Shown: positions 33,390 to 45,659, counted from the first letter of the stretch. The stretch is 64,000 nucleotides of DNA from Ashinkailepas kermadecensis (GCA_034440615.1 JAOTOM010005112.1:603501-667500); one strand, 5' to 3'. A program made the numbers and translations. Notes: generated by a model not told the origin, from the letters alone.

Positions 33390-35270
33390 CTACTCCTCCA
33401 CACGCATCGTGAGCCCATCTGTCGCACAGCACGCATCGGGACCACGGTTCGCGTGACTTGGACTGGGAAAAAACGAACTACAGTATAGGCAGGCCGGATC
33501 CTCTTCATCATCGGACGATGAATCAAACAGCAGCTTTTTTGCCTGTGGTTTCTTCATTTTCTTCTGCTCAGATGCTTGCCTCTTTGCACCCGAACGTTTG
33601 GTTTCCTTGGATCCACCTTTTCCTTTATTGTTCTTAATTTTCTGCTGCCTGTCTTCTCTTTCTTTTATTTCCCTTTCAAGCTCGTTTTTGTAAGGGGAAG
33701 CTGTGATAACGCATGTTTTTCCTTTCTTTCTTCCCTTCTTTCTCTCTGTTTTCTGGCAGATTATTGGTACAGGTAGAATTTCACCTGGAGACACATAGGA
33801 GCACGATGGTTCGCTGAGACTCTGTGGTCCAGGTGAAGCGGGTGGAACATCCTCATCATCACATGAGGATACAGACTCGTCTGAACCCGAACGTTCACGA
33901 GTATCTGTCGGAGCGCCTTGCTTAATGCCTGATCCACACGCTGCTGAGCCTCCCGGTGCTTCCAAGTCTGGAGAGTCGACTGACTGCATCGCCGGTGCTG
34001 CGGGATCTCGAACTCCCGATTCCACTGGGGGAAGAGGGAGAGCAGTTGTCTCAGCCGCGGTGAACTCCTCCTCACCGAATACATGCCGATTTGTAGGGTA
34101 AATTCCGGTCACCTCAAATCCCTTCAACGCCGTGCTTACCGTCGCAGACTCCACATAGGCCGATCCGATGAGCTCTCCCATCTCATACAAAGTGATCACT
34201 TTGCCCGGGTTATTCCGAAGCCACACTCTCTGTGCTTGGCTGAACTTTGTGCTGAGTGCAAACATGAGGGTGCGATCCAGCGGCTGAAGACGATGAGATG
34301 TGTGTGGGCGTATCGTCAGCATTATGACCCCTGCGTTCCTGCACAGCTGTATCGCCTCAATGCTCTTGGTATGGCTGGCGTGTCCATCCAGGATAAGAAG
34401 AACCGGTTTCTCCTTCGTCGGTTTCACGTGGCTGATAAAATGCTCCCACCACTTCACGAACAGTTCAGTCTGCATCCATCCCGATTCGTGATACATCACT
34501 AGAGATGCTGGAGGAATCCCTTTCTCCAACTGCGGGTTTGCCCTCTTTCTGAGAAATATGATGCCGGGAGGAACGTAGTTCCCAGAGGCGCTAAAACACA
34601 TTACGCCTGTTACTAGCGTCCCTCTCTCCGCAGAAGTGACCTGACCCACCTGCTTTGACCCCTTTCTTGCGAGTACTATCTCCTGCTTTGTGGCCACTGT
34701 GCAAAACGCTGTCTCGTCTACATTATAGATATCGGTGGGGCCAATCTCCGCAGTCAATTTGTCCCTCAAGGTTGTCAAAAACGCGTCTACACTGACCCTA
34801 TTAAAAGCAGCTGCCCGTGCGGCACTCGTTGCTTCGGGTGATCTTAGCGATGTCATTGGGTGCCGTTTCAGGAAACCCCTCACCCACCCCTCTCCTGCTA
34901 CCTTCGTGTCCCTGCTGAACGGGTGAGATATGCCGTTTTTGTCCGCGAATTCATACGCCAGCCGAGCCAGATCTGATAATGTTATCCCAAACATTCTACT
35001 TTGCAGATCGAAGATATGATCCATCAAATCTTGTTCTTGGGCGTCTGTGAACACCGGCTTATGTCGCCCCAAACTCTTCTCCGTTGCCTCGCATATCGAC
35101 ATCTTTTTCGCTTTATCGAGGCGACGCTTCAGTGTTGAGTATGGAACCCCGAATTTTTCTGCCGCTTTTCTTGCTCCCATTTTCTTTACTTTAACGAACT
35201 TCAAGGCCTTGGCCATGACATCCTGCTTCCAGGATTGCCTGGTTGTTTTTCTTTTGTATGTTCTAACCAT
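33390..35270 (-). CDS. Tigger/pogo-type transposase, intact
   Basis: A 626-aa uninterrupted ORF on the minus strand, fully inside the transposon. Residues 1-60 form a Psq-type helix-turn-helix (ARKAAEKFGVPYSTLKRRL). Residues 70-155 look like a CENP-B/Tc5 helix-turn-helix (GWVRGFLKRHP). The DDE domain follows at about 175-400: first acidic residue in YNVDET, second in LLILDGHASH, third region in RLQPLDRTLM. The C-terminus is long and charged, with a basic stretch (KTERKKGRKKGK) and acidic serine-rich segments that may serve nuclear import or partner binding. It would cut and paste the surrounding element by binding its terminal repeats. The ATG lies in the frame directly before the HTH. Confidence 0.93.
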   Translation of the reverse strand: MVRTYKRKTTRQSWKQDVMAKALKFVKVKKMGARKAAEKFGVPYSTLKRRLDKAKKMSICEATEKSLGRHKPVFTDAQEQDLMDHIFDLQSRMFGITLSDLARLAYEFADKNGISHPFSRDTKVAGEGWVRGFLKRHPMTSLRSPEATSAARAAAFNRVSVDAFLTTLRDKLTAEIGPTDIYNVDETAFCTVATKQEIVLARKGSKQVGQVTSAERGTLVTGVMCFSASGNYVPPGIIFLRKRANPQLEKGIPPASLVMYHESGWMQTELFVKWWEHFISHVKPTKEKPVLLILDGHASHTKSIEAIQLCRNAGVIMLTIRPHTSHRLQPLDRTLMFALSTKFSQAQRVWLRNNPGKVITLYEMGELIGSAYVESATVSTALKGFEVTGIYPTNRHVFGEEEFTAAETTALPLPPVESGVRDPAAPAMQSVDSPDLEAPGGSAACGSGIKQGAPTDTRERSGSDESVSSCDDEDVPPASPGPQSLSEPSCSYVSPGEILPVPIICQKTERKKGRKKGKTCVITASPYKNELEREIKEREDRQQKIKNNKGKGGSKETKRSGAKRQASEQKKMKKPQAKKLLFDSSSDDEEDPACLYCSSFFPSPSHANRGPDACCATDGLTMRVEE

Positions 35271-35424
35271 CTGTCAGCCAGTAGTATTTCTGCAAAAGAG
35301 ACAGCCCATTAATAATTCGTATCATGGTGCCTACGTACAAATGCCTGGGAAAGTTTTTTGTTCAATTTGTTTCTTAACCCGCGCCGTGCCGGTCTCCGAT
35401 GCCAACTTCGGCGTTCCGGGGGGG

Positions 35425-35452
35425 CTGATCATCCGCCCCCCCCCCCCCCCCC
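35425..35452. repeat. Poly-C tract inside the transposon
   Basis: A run of about 20 C after GATCATCCG. A second run of about 15 C is at 35777-35791. Both lie in the non-coding flank of the Tigger element and are likely length-variable. Confidence 0.7.
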
Positions 35453-36439
35453 CTGTGTAGGACAAACTATAAGGCGGAGAAAAAAAAAGTAAGCATACGG
35501 CTGGATAGCCTTTTCCGAGACTTGATGAACGACACCGAAAAATTAGCATTTGGGCGAAAAATGACGTCACTACAGGCAATTATGACGTCAGAGATGTCCC
35601 AACGTTTTTTGTCCCCCGAGGTAATTTTTGGACATATTTTAAAAACGAGAATTGTTTTAGAATCAGAAAGGACAGGCGCATCGAACTGCTATCTCAGAAT
35701 TTCAAAAATAGAAAGTTGAAAATGTTCTAAATTTTTAAAATTGGCACAAGAACACCAGCAGGGGGTCTTTACAGTTTACCCCCCCCCCCCCCACTGGGAT
35801 AAGGTTAAATGAAATTGGAACATTAGTTTTTACCACTCTTCAGTATATGCTAGGTATGGGGCAAAATGGACCAAGTTGTAGGCCATTTTGCCCCCATGGG
35901 TCCATTTTGCCCCATCCATTTTGCACCCGTTGGACCTAAATGACGAAAAATTATCAACACAAAATATATGCTGCACCTAAAAAGTTCCTATCGTCTGCAT
36001 ATCAAGGCTAAATAACCACAGTCAAAGAGCACCAAGCAAAACAAAAGATTTCCACATATGCTGGAAATAAATAACCGCTAAAAAACTGCAAAACTAATAA
36101 GGAACAAGCAAAAAACAGATTCTCACCTCCTGCTCTTCAATACGCTGCGGCGGAAAGGAGTGGTGCCACGCGGGATATGCGGGCATAGACGAAGCATCAG
36201 TACCACATTAGGAACACAGGTGGCGCTGCCTATGAGGCAAGTAAATGGGGTTGACCCGTTTTTCCCCGTGTACCCATTTTTCCCCGGTCAACCCTACACA
36301 TCATAAGAGAGCTTGTTTCAATGTTGTTCAAATTGGACCATTGGAAATGACTTGCACCTAGTCTAGAAACCAGAATACAGCATTAATAAAAGCAAGCCAA
36401 CTCTGGTGGTGTTCCTTCACAAACTCACCACCAGAGCGG

Positions 36440-39400
36440 CGCCACCGGTATTATGTCCGCTTATGACGCCTAACGTGTCTGTGTAGTGCCTGTAAGGAGG
36501 CTCGGGAGTCCGTACAGATAACTGCCTGAGCAATGCCGACTTCTTTGATATGCGATAAAGCGATTTTCATTGCATACAGTTCAGAAGTGAAAACGGTGGT
36601 GAAATTAGGGAGTCTCGTGCCGAAGCGGAAGTTCCGCCACACAGCGGCTGCACCAGCCTTTTCGCCGTGACCAGAGCCGTCGGTGTGGAAAAACTCATGA
36701 TCACTATGTACACCTTTGTACTCATTGAAAGACGCTCGAACCTCAAGTTCCGTGGTCTGTGACTTGTTGAAGTGGAAGAGATATTCGATGGGTAATGTGT
36801 TGTAAAGCCAGAACGGAAACAGACGAGGCTTTGTTGCAATGGACAGCGGTGGCATTCCCAGCGTTGCAGCAGCCACTTCAGCGAGCCTTGCCACGGTGTT
36901 GATTGGTCTTAGGTGCCTTCTGTGGCCTGGAGCCCGACCCGGTCTGAACGCTGAAGATGCTGGATGGTTTCGTGTGCTCTGGACCTGATACCTGTATCGG
37001 ATTATGGAAAACATTCGACGGTCCGATGAGGACGGAATATTCAGATGCAGCGCGGATACCGGAGAGGTTTTGAACGCTCCTGATATAACACGAAGGCACG
37101 ATTATTGGATTGCTTCAAGGCGTTTCCCTAGAGAAGGTGCTGTCATCGAGAAAATGAAAGAGTTGTATTCCAGCACCGATCTAATTAGCCCGATATAAAG
37201 CGTGGTAATTGTTTTTCGATCGGCACCCCAGGATCGTCCTGTAAGGCATTTTAAAACATTCAATCGTAACAGAGAACGATTTCTTATGTTTTCTACATGC
37301 CTGCGGAAGGTGAGACGGCTGTCTAGAGTAACTCCGAGAAATTTGTGTGAAGATATCAGCGGTATATCGTCGCCCGCAATTCTTAGCGCGACATTCAAAG
37401 GTGCCGGACCTCGTTTAAAGGCTACCGTAGCGGACTTCGGAGCTGATATGAAGAAGCCCCACTGCTTGCACCACTGAGTAGTGTGGTTCGGCGCGACCTG
37501 CAATAAAGCGCACGCCTGCGCGCAGGTTGGCTGAGTACACCAGAGTGCCAAATCATCGGCAAACATGGAATGCCGGATGGATGGGAGGATAAGCGGTAGG
37601 TCGCGGAAGATGTTATTTATCGCGAGAAGAAACAGCGTTGGAGAAACGACACTACCCTGTGGAAGTCCATGATCAAGGTAATGCACATCCGACAAGGAGG
37701 AATGGCAATTTACTTGGAAGGAACGTCGTTGGAGAAAGTTTCCCAGAAAGTGTGCCATATGTCCTCGTACTCCAGCGTCGTGGAGCCTGGCGAGAACAAT
37801 TCCTCTGTGAACTTTGCTGAAAGCCGCCGTTAAATCCAGGAACACCGCCACTGTTGCTTGCCGTGTAAGGAACCCATTTTGCACAGAAGCAACAAGGCGT
37901 ATTATATTTGAGGATGTGTCTCTCTCGCGACGAAACCCGCTCTGGAATAGGCAGATAATATTGTTGTTTCTAAGAAATAACGCAATCGTGTGTTTACCAT
38001 TCTCTCCACCACTTTACAGAGACAGTGCGTGAGTGAGATTGGGCGATGGGAAGAAACCGACAGCTTATCTTTTCCAGGTTTTAAAATATGGATGATAATT
38101 GTTTCGAGCCACTCCTCCGGGAACAGATGGTTTTCCCATAGGTGATTTATTGCATGTAGCAAGCTACATAAATTTATCTCATATAGCTCGTTATAGAAAG
38201 CATATGAGATACCATCAGCACCGCAGGACCTGTTGGTTGATTTGGCTATGGAAATCTTAAGTTCTTCCAATGTAAAGGGAGCATTATATGGTTCCAAGTT
38301 GTGATAATTAAAGTATAGGCTCTCCGTGATAGTTTCGATGTCGTGGTGAATAAATGTCAGAAGCAGAAATCGAGGAGAAATAGGTGGCAAACGCATTTGT
38401 TACGTCTCGTCGTTGGGTAAGAATGCCATTCGTGCTACGAAGCTGCGGAAACGTATTAGAATATGTGCGTCGAGAGGCGAAGGAACGGACCGAATTCCAA
38501 ACACTGGTCATCTAGGTGAAACGGTTACACGAAGAGGCGAACTCCCGCCATGCCTCCTGTTTCTCATATCGCAGTGTTTCGGAGCAAGTTCCTCGGTATA
38601 TAGTTGACGGTGATATTCACAAATGCAGCGTTGAAAAGCACGCAAAGCCCGTTTCCGCTTGGCTTTTGCCTGCTCACATCGTGGGTTCCACCATATTGAG
38701 TTTTTACTCCGTAAATTGAGATTGCGGGTAGGACGTGTGCGAGGAACAGTCGATGTTGCTGTTTGAGCGATTGCCGAGGTAAACATGGTAATGGTGAGTT
38801 GTGGGTCATCGTTAAGATTTCTTGTTAGAGCATTGTTGAAGGCGCTCCAGTCAACATCCGATAACTTCAATTTCTCTATGAATGGGGCTGGAGGTAATGG
38901 AGGTCCGCTGGCGAGGCAGATGTGTATAGAGAAGTAATCAGGGAACAGAGGGTCAGTAGCTACCGACCAGTTGAATAGGGGCGCGAGGTTAGCAGAGGCG
39001 AGAGATAGGTCTATGGCAAAAGTAGTACGATAACTGGAGCTTAGGAACGTGTGGGATCCATCGTTAAAAAAACTGAGGGAGTGTTTTTCTAATAACTTCT
39101 CAACCATTCTACCACGTGGTGATACCCGTTCGCTTCCCCGCATTGGATGGTGGGCGTTGAAATCGCCTAAAATCAGACATTGAAACGGTATTTCTTGAAA
39201 CAAGCTATGCAAGTTTGTGTATGTAACATGTGGTGAGTGAGGGGGAAGTACACGGAGACAATTACGAAAATTAAGTTGCTGATTTCAACATGGACCGCCA
39301 CTGCATTTATAGGAGAGCAAAGCTGGAGTTCCCGTTGAGGGATACTATTTGACACATAAAGGGCTACATCACCCCGTCTAAAATTGGAATTAACGTTGTT

Positions 39401-41105
39401 TTGATACAGTGTGTAGCTGGGTATTGAACAATTATATTTATAAAGGTCCCGAATGTGTTTCTTGTAGGGCAGCCCCACTGCTGGCGCCTCCTTCAGTATT
39501 AATTGTTTTAATTCTCCACAGTGATACAGGAAACCAGACACATTTAATTGTAGAAAGAACATCACAGATCACTTGAGCTTTCGTGGGGGAGGGCACTTCC
39601 TTCACAAAGGCGCGGCGTTTTTTCGCGTCGAGAGCTGGGGTTGTTGGGCTGGATGTGTCGCCGCGAGGAGCCAGACGTTGGCTGCGACGTTGAGGAGGGG
39701 GTGTATGTGGACAGTCCGTCTCCGGGTATGATTCTGATTGATAATTTATGTCTGCGTCGAAACCTCCGAAGTTTTTGCTTGTAAGCGAGTCATCCGAGCT
39801 AGCTGGATCCCATCCCGGTGTGACTGGCGGGGGGTCTGACTGGGTGGTATGGGTCTTCGCTAGGGGCGCACTGCTGCGCTCGATATCTGTCCGAGTGTCG
39901 GGGCCCTTGCTGGTCGTACGCTTTTTTGACCTGAGGCGCATCCTGGTCGTCGGCACTGGTGGGTTTTGCCTGTGTGGTGGCGCTATTACCATCCATAGAA
40001 GCCGATTTCTTGAGCAGTGGCTCGTCCCTCTGCGGCCTTACCTTGGATCGTGAACTCTGCTTTGAAGCTCTATCCTGGGTCCTCGCCTCAGTGGGCCTGA
40101 CGGACGGGAGCTCGCGAGGTAGCTGTAGCGCTGGAAGGGATGGCCAGGTTTCGCCCTCCCATGGGGCCACCACTCGTGGAGCCCGTTGCTTGGCCGAGTT
40201 AATCTGGTCCAGCCAAACTGGGCAAGAGTGGTCCGCCACCGAGTGTGCACCCTGGCAGGCCGCGCACCGCAGCGGTGCCGTGCACCCCTCTGAGGCGTGT
40301 AAATCGGCACAGCGCTCGCATCTCTGTGCCTTAGCCCTGCACTGCCTAACTGTATAACCATATCGCTGGCAGCGACGGCAGCGGCGAGGTAAAGCCACAT
40401 ATGGTTGATTATTGGTTTTACGACACGTCGACCGTTGAGTCATGTAGCGTCGCCAATCTCTCACGCCGATTGGTCGCGGGCGAAGAGTAGCGACAGGTGA
40501 GACTCGAACCCTTTCGATTGTGAGACGAGCATCTTACCCCTAGACCACTCGTCCCCAAAAGCCACATATGGGCGCACCTCGTATAGCATGTACTCAGCGT
40601 AGAAGTACGCGGGCAGGTCGGTTCTGGCGAAACGCACTCGGAGAATTGGGACGGCCACGCTTAATAGGAAAACGGAACACCTCGGTCGCATTTTGGTCGG
40701 TGTTTTCGTTGTCGTTCCTGATTTCCCCCTCGGACAAGCCGCCCAATTCTCGGGCATACATCACACCGTCGGCATGGTTCAGTTTGTCAGCCATGGAGAT
40801 GCTGACGGCATGTCCCAATAAGCTGGGCCAAGTGAGGACGGCGCTGGACTGTCTGGAGTCGCGCGCGTGTAGGAGCAGCGCGCCGCTTCGGGTAGCTTCG
40901 GCAGACAGAACATGGGTACCCAGGTACTCCATATCTCCTCTCGAATTTTGTACGGGCTTATCGCACGAAAGGACATAGAAGGATCTACAAATATAACCAA
41001 GACGAAGGCTGGTCCGTCCGGTATCCAGGCCATTTTGCTAGCCAATGTATCAACTTGGCTGTTTGGCAACGTTCACACAAAACAAGATCCGTTTCCAGTT
41101 GACGG
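36440..41105 (-). mobile_element. Decayed LINE with gag knuckles, endonuclease, RT and RNase H (I/Jockey-like)
   Basis: Read 41.1 to 36.4 kb on the minus strand. ORF1/gag (about 41069-39800) has three cysteine knuckles (CRRCQRYGYTVRQC, CERCADLHASEGC, CAACQGAHSVADHSC). The endonuclease is at 39565-38508 (CLILGDFNAHHP, AIDLSLAS). RT is in two frames (38396-37902 and 37884-37102) with ADGISYAFYN, HRPISLTHCLCKVVERMV, FLDLTAAFSKV, GLPQGSVVSPTLF and catalytic FADD in MFADDLALW. RNase H is at 37014-36451 with D, E, D in FFHTDGSG, TSELYAMK and CTDSRASL. Several frameshifts and a SINE in ORF1 kill it. RNase H favours the I group over classical Jockey. The 3' end is cut off within RNase H at about 36451. 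Confidence 0.88.
40404..40557 (-). mobile_element. tRNA-derived SINE (family A), copy 4, with TSD
   Basis: Inserted in the gag region of the I/Jockey-like LINE between two zinc-knuckle frames. The direct repeat AAAGCCACATATG flanks it on both sides (about 40391-40403 and 40558-40570). It lacks a few bases of the anticodon-arm region compared with the other copies. Confidence 0.93.
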
Positions 41106-41109
41106 CTGA

Positions 41110-42390
41110 CAAGAAGTTCACGAATGGCGCAATCGCGTCATAACTGTATTGGCGCCTAATAATTTGTAAATGTTTTGAATATTATTTCGAGAAAGTAGTA
41201 GACGAAGTTACTTCTTTTTGTTTAGTCTTTATACTTTACACCATTAAAACATATATACGTTTACATATTTAAGTCAGAATTCCCCGTTTCACATCCTGAC
41301 CATCGAATATAAATTTATAAAGTTATGTACACCACTTGCCACCGGCCCCACGCTTTCGGTCCCTATCGTATTGCTCTAATTGCACCGATTGAGTAGCCAG
41401 ACAACCGTGCCCATCTACATCCCCGGCATTCCCGCCACACCGAGGGCAACTGATGAGTGTAGGCAGCAAATAGAAGTTGTCCAGCTACCATCATGATCCT
41501 GCAATAAGTGGTTGAGGTGCTATCCATGGCTGCCTAATGTGTGCCGGCAGCAAATTCTGGATAATAAAAAAGCCTACTGTACACATGATGCAGCGTCGCT
41601 GGGACCCGTCACAGCAGGCGCATGATGCGCATAGACCCCCCCCCCACTAAAAACCAGCAGTCGCGGTCATGTGCTTGTCGACCCTGTCCCAGGTCGTTGA
41701 TGCTCACCTGTGTCCTGATCACTGCATCAGTTATCCGTGTATGCAGGGTCGAAAAATCATCCTTGTCCCTGAATTGTCATCCCGAAAACATGATCCTCTG
41801 TAGCAAGTTATCCCCTCCTTTCCTTAAATAAAGATACAACAGGTGTTTGAGATGATTGCAAACTTTTATTAAGGTGAGAAACTCACCGGGAAGTACAAAA
41901 CTGGGCTTCTGATGTCGGACACAGAACTAAAATTATCCTCTACAAACTTGATGACCCAACATTTTCATCTCCAAATTCAACACGGCAAGACAAAAAGCCA
42001 ACCCTGGTCATGATGCACGCGACCCCGACCCCAGCCACCCGCCAGTGGTGATCATCGACAACCAGAGAGGTGGTCCAGGCAAGCCACTCACATCAGACCG
42101 ACTAATGATAACTAAACAGACAGCCGATCGGACGAACCCCGCACAGTCAGCGAGGCGATACACCTAACCAAGCCATGGCGATGAGATGCATGCCCAAATG
42201 TATTCTCGTGAACAGTCACTGGCGATGGCACATTATATCATACAACCAAGTTTTAAAAGATATATATTTGAACACGTAACAATAAAATGAAATAGCACGG
42301 ACACCATGGAACAATCACCAGCTGAGGCTCGATGAGCGTGTGAGTGAGCCGGCTGAAACGGACTACCCGAGGCTATATCATCGGGGCTGA
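41110..42390. other. Intergenic DNA; polyadenylation-like signals on both strands
   Basis: No ORF of note. AATAAA occurs on + at 41827-41832 and on - (TTTATT) at 41865-41870. The minus signal could serve the zinc-knuckle exon upstream of it, which would imply a 3' UTR of about 520 bp. Confidence 0.4.
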
Positions 42391-42392
42391 CC

Positions 42393-42987
42393 TCAGCCGA
42401 AGGGACAACCTGGCGCCCAGTGGCCGCGCCGGCCGCAAACAAAGCAGCGGCCGTAGCCGCCGTAGTATCCGCCGACGCCCTCCATCGACGACTGCGAGTC
42501 GTCCGAGCTGCCCAGCCGGCTGGACAGACGTGCGCTGTCATCCCCGGAGTCGGACTGGCCGCCGCCGACGGACGCGACGTCCGAGTCACGGCCGTCCGGG
42601 CCGGTCGGGGCGTGCACACCGCTGGCCACCGTGCCGTACGACGTCCGACTGCTCTCGTCCTCGGACGACTGGTCGGCGGGACTGCGCGTGCCGTCCGTCG
42701 ACCATCCGGCAGCCGACTGGTCGGACCGGTGGCCGCCGACCAGGCTGGGCGAGCTGGCGTCAGCGGACGTCGTGCTCGGTGATGGTGAGACGGAGTCGCT
42801 GACGCTGTCGGTGACGCTGACGCTGTCGGTGACGCTGTCGCTGGCGAGTCCAGACGGGCTGGAGCCGGCTGCGGCCGACCCCACCGAGCCGTCGCTGACT
42901 GACCTGAATGACCTGACCGACCCAGAGTAATCGCTGGCGGCGTCTCCACCGTGCCACCAGTGGGTCACTGCATCCGGAGGATGTACG
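42393..42987 (-). CDS. Putative terminal exon ending in a CCHC zinc knuckle
   Basis: The minus-strand frame from an acceptor-like CTTGTGTTGCAG|C (exon start 42987) runs about 197 codons to a TGA at 42393. It is low-complexity and Ser/Asp-rich (SDSVTDSVSVTDSVSDSVS), with SSEDESS and SGDDSARLSSR acidic patches. It ends in a single knuckle, CFVCGRRGHWAPGC, followed by PFG. CCHC knuckles bind single-stranded nucleic acid in many proteins; the family here is not recognised. The repetitive serine tract could be partly minisatellite expansion. The opposite strand is also open because of composition. Upstream exons were not found; the region beyond 43080 is a minisatellite. Coding status is likely but not proven. 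Confidence 0.5.
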
Positions 42988-43079
42988 CTGCAACACAAGG
43001 ACGCGGCAGTCCGGTGAGACGCCTCCATCAGCCTCCTGCAGCACATCTGGTGCTGGTCTGTTCTGCTGACACGGCATGC

Positions 43080-43480
43080 ACACTGGTACAGGTCTGACCT
43101 AGTGACGCAGTATGATACGGCTGGCATGCACACTGATACAGGTCTGACCTAGTGACTCAGTCTGGTATGACCTGCACACTGGTACAGGTCTGACCTAGTG
43201 GCACAGTCTGATATGGCATGCAAACTGGTACAGGTCTGACCTAGTGACTCAGTCTGGTATGACCTGCACACTGATACAGGTCTGACCTAGTGACGCAGTC
43301 TGATACGGCTGGCATGCACACTGGTACAGGTCTGACCTAGTGACACAGTCTGATATGGCATGCACACTGGTACAGGTCTGACCTAGTGACGCAGTCTGAT
43401 ACGGCTGGCATGCACACTGGTACAGGTCTGACCTAGTGACACAGTCTGATATGGCATGCACACTGGTACAGGTCTGACCT
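43080..43480 (+). repeat. Minisatellite, ~46-52-bp unit, ~8 copies
   Basis: Units share CACACTGGTACAGGTCTGAC and CTAGTGACGCAGTCTG, followed by either ATATGGCATG or ATACGGCTGGCATG, so two unit lengths alternate. The array is split from its last unit by the short retroposon at 43481. Confidence 0.9.
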
Positions 43481-43538
43481 AGTTAGTTAGTTATTAAGGT
43501 TTTTAGGCGCATTAACTGTATTGGTTATAAAGCGCTCA
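43481..43538. mobile_element. Short retroposon-like element (family C), copy 5
   Basis: Contains AGTTAGTTAGTTATTAAGG, TTTTTAGGCGCATTAACTG and GGTTATAAAGCGCTCA. A diverged copy inserted within the 43.1-43.5 kb minisatellite, with repeat sequence continuing after it (GTGACGCAGACTGG). Confidence 0.6.
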
Positions 43539-43539
43539 G

Positions 43540-45600
43540 TGACGCAGACTGGTACACCTACCGCGTGACATGGGAAGATAGGGTCCACACGAACGCGACT
43601 GAAAGAAACTGGAAGGGTGTGTGCGGAAGCGAGCGTACGCTATGATATCTGGGGTAACAAAAGTACTTGACAGAAAATATGACCTGGTTACAAACGAGGA
43701 CAAAGGCGAGGGCAGAGGCCGGGAAGTCTTGTTGCTGGCGAGGGCGGGACCCGCGTCTACTTCCGTGCATATACGGCAAAAGTTCATCTGAGCAACCCGG
43801 CCTGACCTGCTCGTCACACTGCTGTAGCATTAATCACCTCTTCGTTATAGCCTTTGAAGTTATAATTTTTCCACTCATAATTCGATCTACTTTTAATTTT
43901 AGTTTTTAGCGCTTTTGATCACGATATCTGCTTGTAGTTTGCACACTATTTGTTCAAAGGAAAATCTTAATGTCGGAAGTTGGCCGATGCTGGTCCGGCC
44001 GGCACCGGCCGCAGGCCAGCTAACAGACCGTCGGTCTCAAGGTAACGTCACGCAACGTGACTTGGCACCGGCCGCAGGCCAGCTAACAGACCGTCGGTCT
44101 CAAGGTAACGTCACGCAACGTGACTTGCGTGCTCCAGGGTCGGTCAGCCGACCAACTCACTGGCAGCGAAGCAGATGCCACGCTGAACGGTTGTTTGGTA
44201 TAAACTGAGCGGAAGGGATGTGTGACAGAATGGACCGTGGCACAGCGTGCAGCCTACGGCAGTTGACAGCAGTTCGGCATGATACATTCAGTTTCAAGTC
44301 ACGTACAAAAGTATTCGTCAGAGGAGCACATTTTGGCAATAGAACAGCCAATTTCAACCAAGGCGGATTAGTTTCCGGGCACTTTTGCCAATACCAGAGG
44401 CAATGTTTCCGAAATTGGGTTCCTCTGCCGGATACGGTGTTCGCGTCTGAAATTTCTATATGCACTGTGTCGAAATCATGAAGCTGAAGTTAAAACTGCT
44501 TGCGAAATGTAGTTGCTTTGTGTAATTATTTCCGAAATGTCTGCACATCCACCGACAGTGGATAAAATGCGACTATGTCTCCACAGGTTATCAAAATTAC
44601 TTCACTAAATCACTGAAATCTTTTCTTAAAGTTGAGACACTGCCTGCAAATGAATCTCTTAACCAAGAAAACAAGAAAAGTACAATCGCTTGGCTCAGAA
44701 ATGGCTTGGAATGCCAACACAAAATACTCGTCAAGTTAATCTTGCCAAGTCGATCCAGCAAAAAAAAAGAGATGGAAAAGAAAGTACCGGGTTATTTTAA
44801 AATTAACTCGCATAATTAGCAATAATCAAGAAATGTACGATATGACATCCAACTTTTGCTTTCTGTCCATTATCGTTACCCATTTCATGACAGCACCCGA
44901 AGAAGTCTGAAAGTTCAGATTCAGCCCACAACATTTCAAGCACCGATACAATGGATCTGCCATATAATCCTGTAGGAAAAAAAATCGCACTTAAATTACT
45001 AGTATTTTCTTTATACGCTATAAGCGTGGCATGTGCCGCAAACGCCTGTCTACTTTGCTTACAAAAGCATGGACGATTGGGCAATGCTAACACAGTTGTT
45101 CGGTTAGAAAAGAAGAAGAAAACGAACAGCTGATCGTTCTCATGGAACAACCTTAGCATACGAGAGAAGAGTACCAAAAACCAGTTTAATGAAACCGGCC
45201 TTGGTCGAGAATCTTACGAACTGTACCAACGTTGTGCTTCATACGTACATGCGCCTTTTATGGGCACTTAATTTTTCCCACATCAAGTTGATGTCCATGC
45301 TATATGACCTGTCACGTTTGATGCCAAGGTCGGTTGCCCCTAGTAATGTTAAGGATGCCGAGGAAGCGGCAATCTCGATATAGAAAATCGGATCAGAAAC
45401 GGTAAAGAGAAAATTTCGACGAGGCCGAAAAGGGTATAATAACGGGCAATCCAAGGAATCAAACGTCCGCCTTATTTACTACCAAAAGCAGCATCGAAAC
45501 AGAGCAGTCTGTTTCGCAGTTCGAGGCATTCGGTTTCGCAGCGCGAAACGTGATTGTCGGCAGCGGGGGCTCCGGAGCTTCAATTTTCCACCTGGCCGTT
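43540..45600. other. Sequence without a recognised gene; one 64-bp tandem duplication
   Basis: A duplication at about 44003-44126 holds two copies of GGCACCGGCCGCAGGCCAGC ... GTCACGCAACGTGACTT. Each copy has a nested palindrome AAGTCACGTTGCGTGAC and another around GACCGTCGGTC. ORFs here are under 125 codons and unrecognised. Confidence 0.5.
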
Positions 45601-45659
45601 TGGTGCAGCGTTCTCGTACCGACCGGTCCTGTCCCGGAACTGTCTGCCTTTGGCTGTCA

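Larger units (their letters stand above)
32293..36294 (-). mobile_element. Complete Tigger/pogo-like DNA transposon
   Basis: A 4.0-kb element is flanked by TA dinucleotides (32291-32292 and 36295-36296), the usual pogo-superfamily target duplication. The termini are inverted repeats: left GGGGAGACCGGGGCAAAACG against right complement GGGTTGACCGGGGAAAAATG. Subterminal GGGGCAAAATGG-type motifs recur (about 32465-32535 and 35860-35935) and are plausible transposase-binding sites. It carries one intact transposase gene on the minus strand. It is possibly active, judging by the uninterrupted ORF and readable ends. Confidence 0.87.

Noticed and set aside
42420..42930. Plus-strand ORFs opposite the zinc-knuckle exon
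   Set aside because: Mirror of a low-complexity Ser/Asp-coding tract; the minus strand has the zinc motif and an acceptor.
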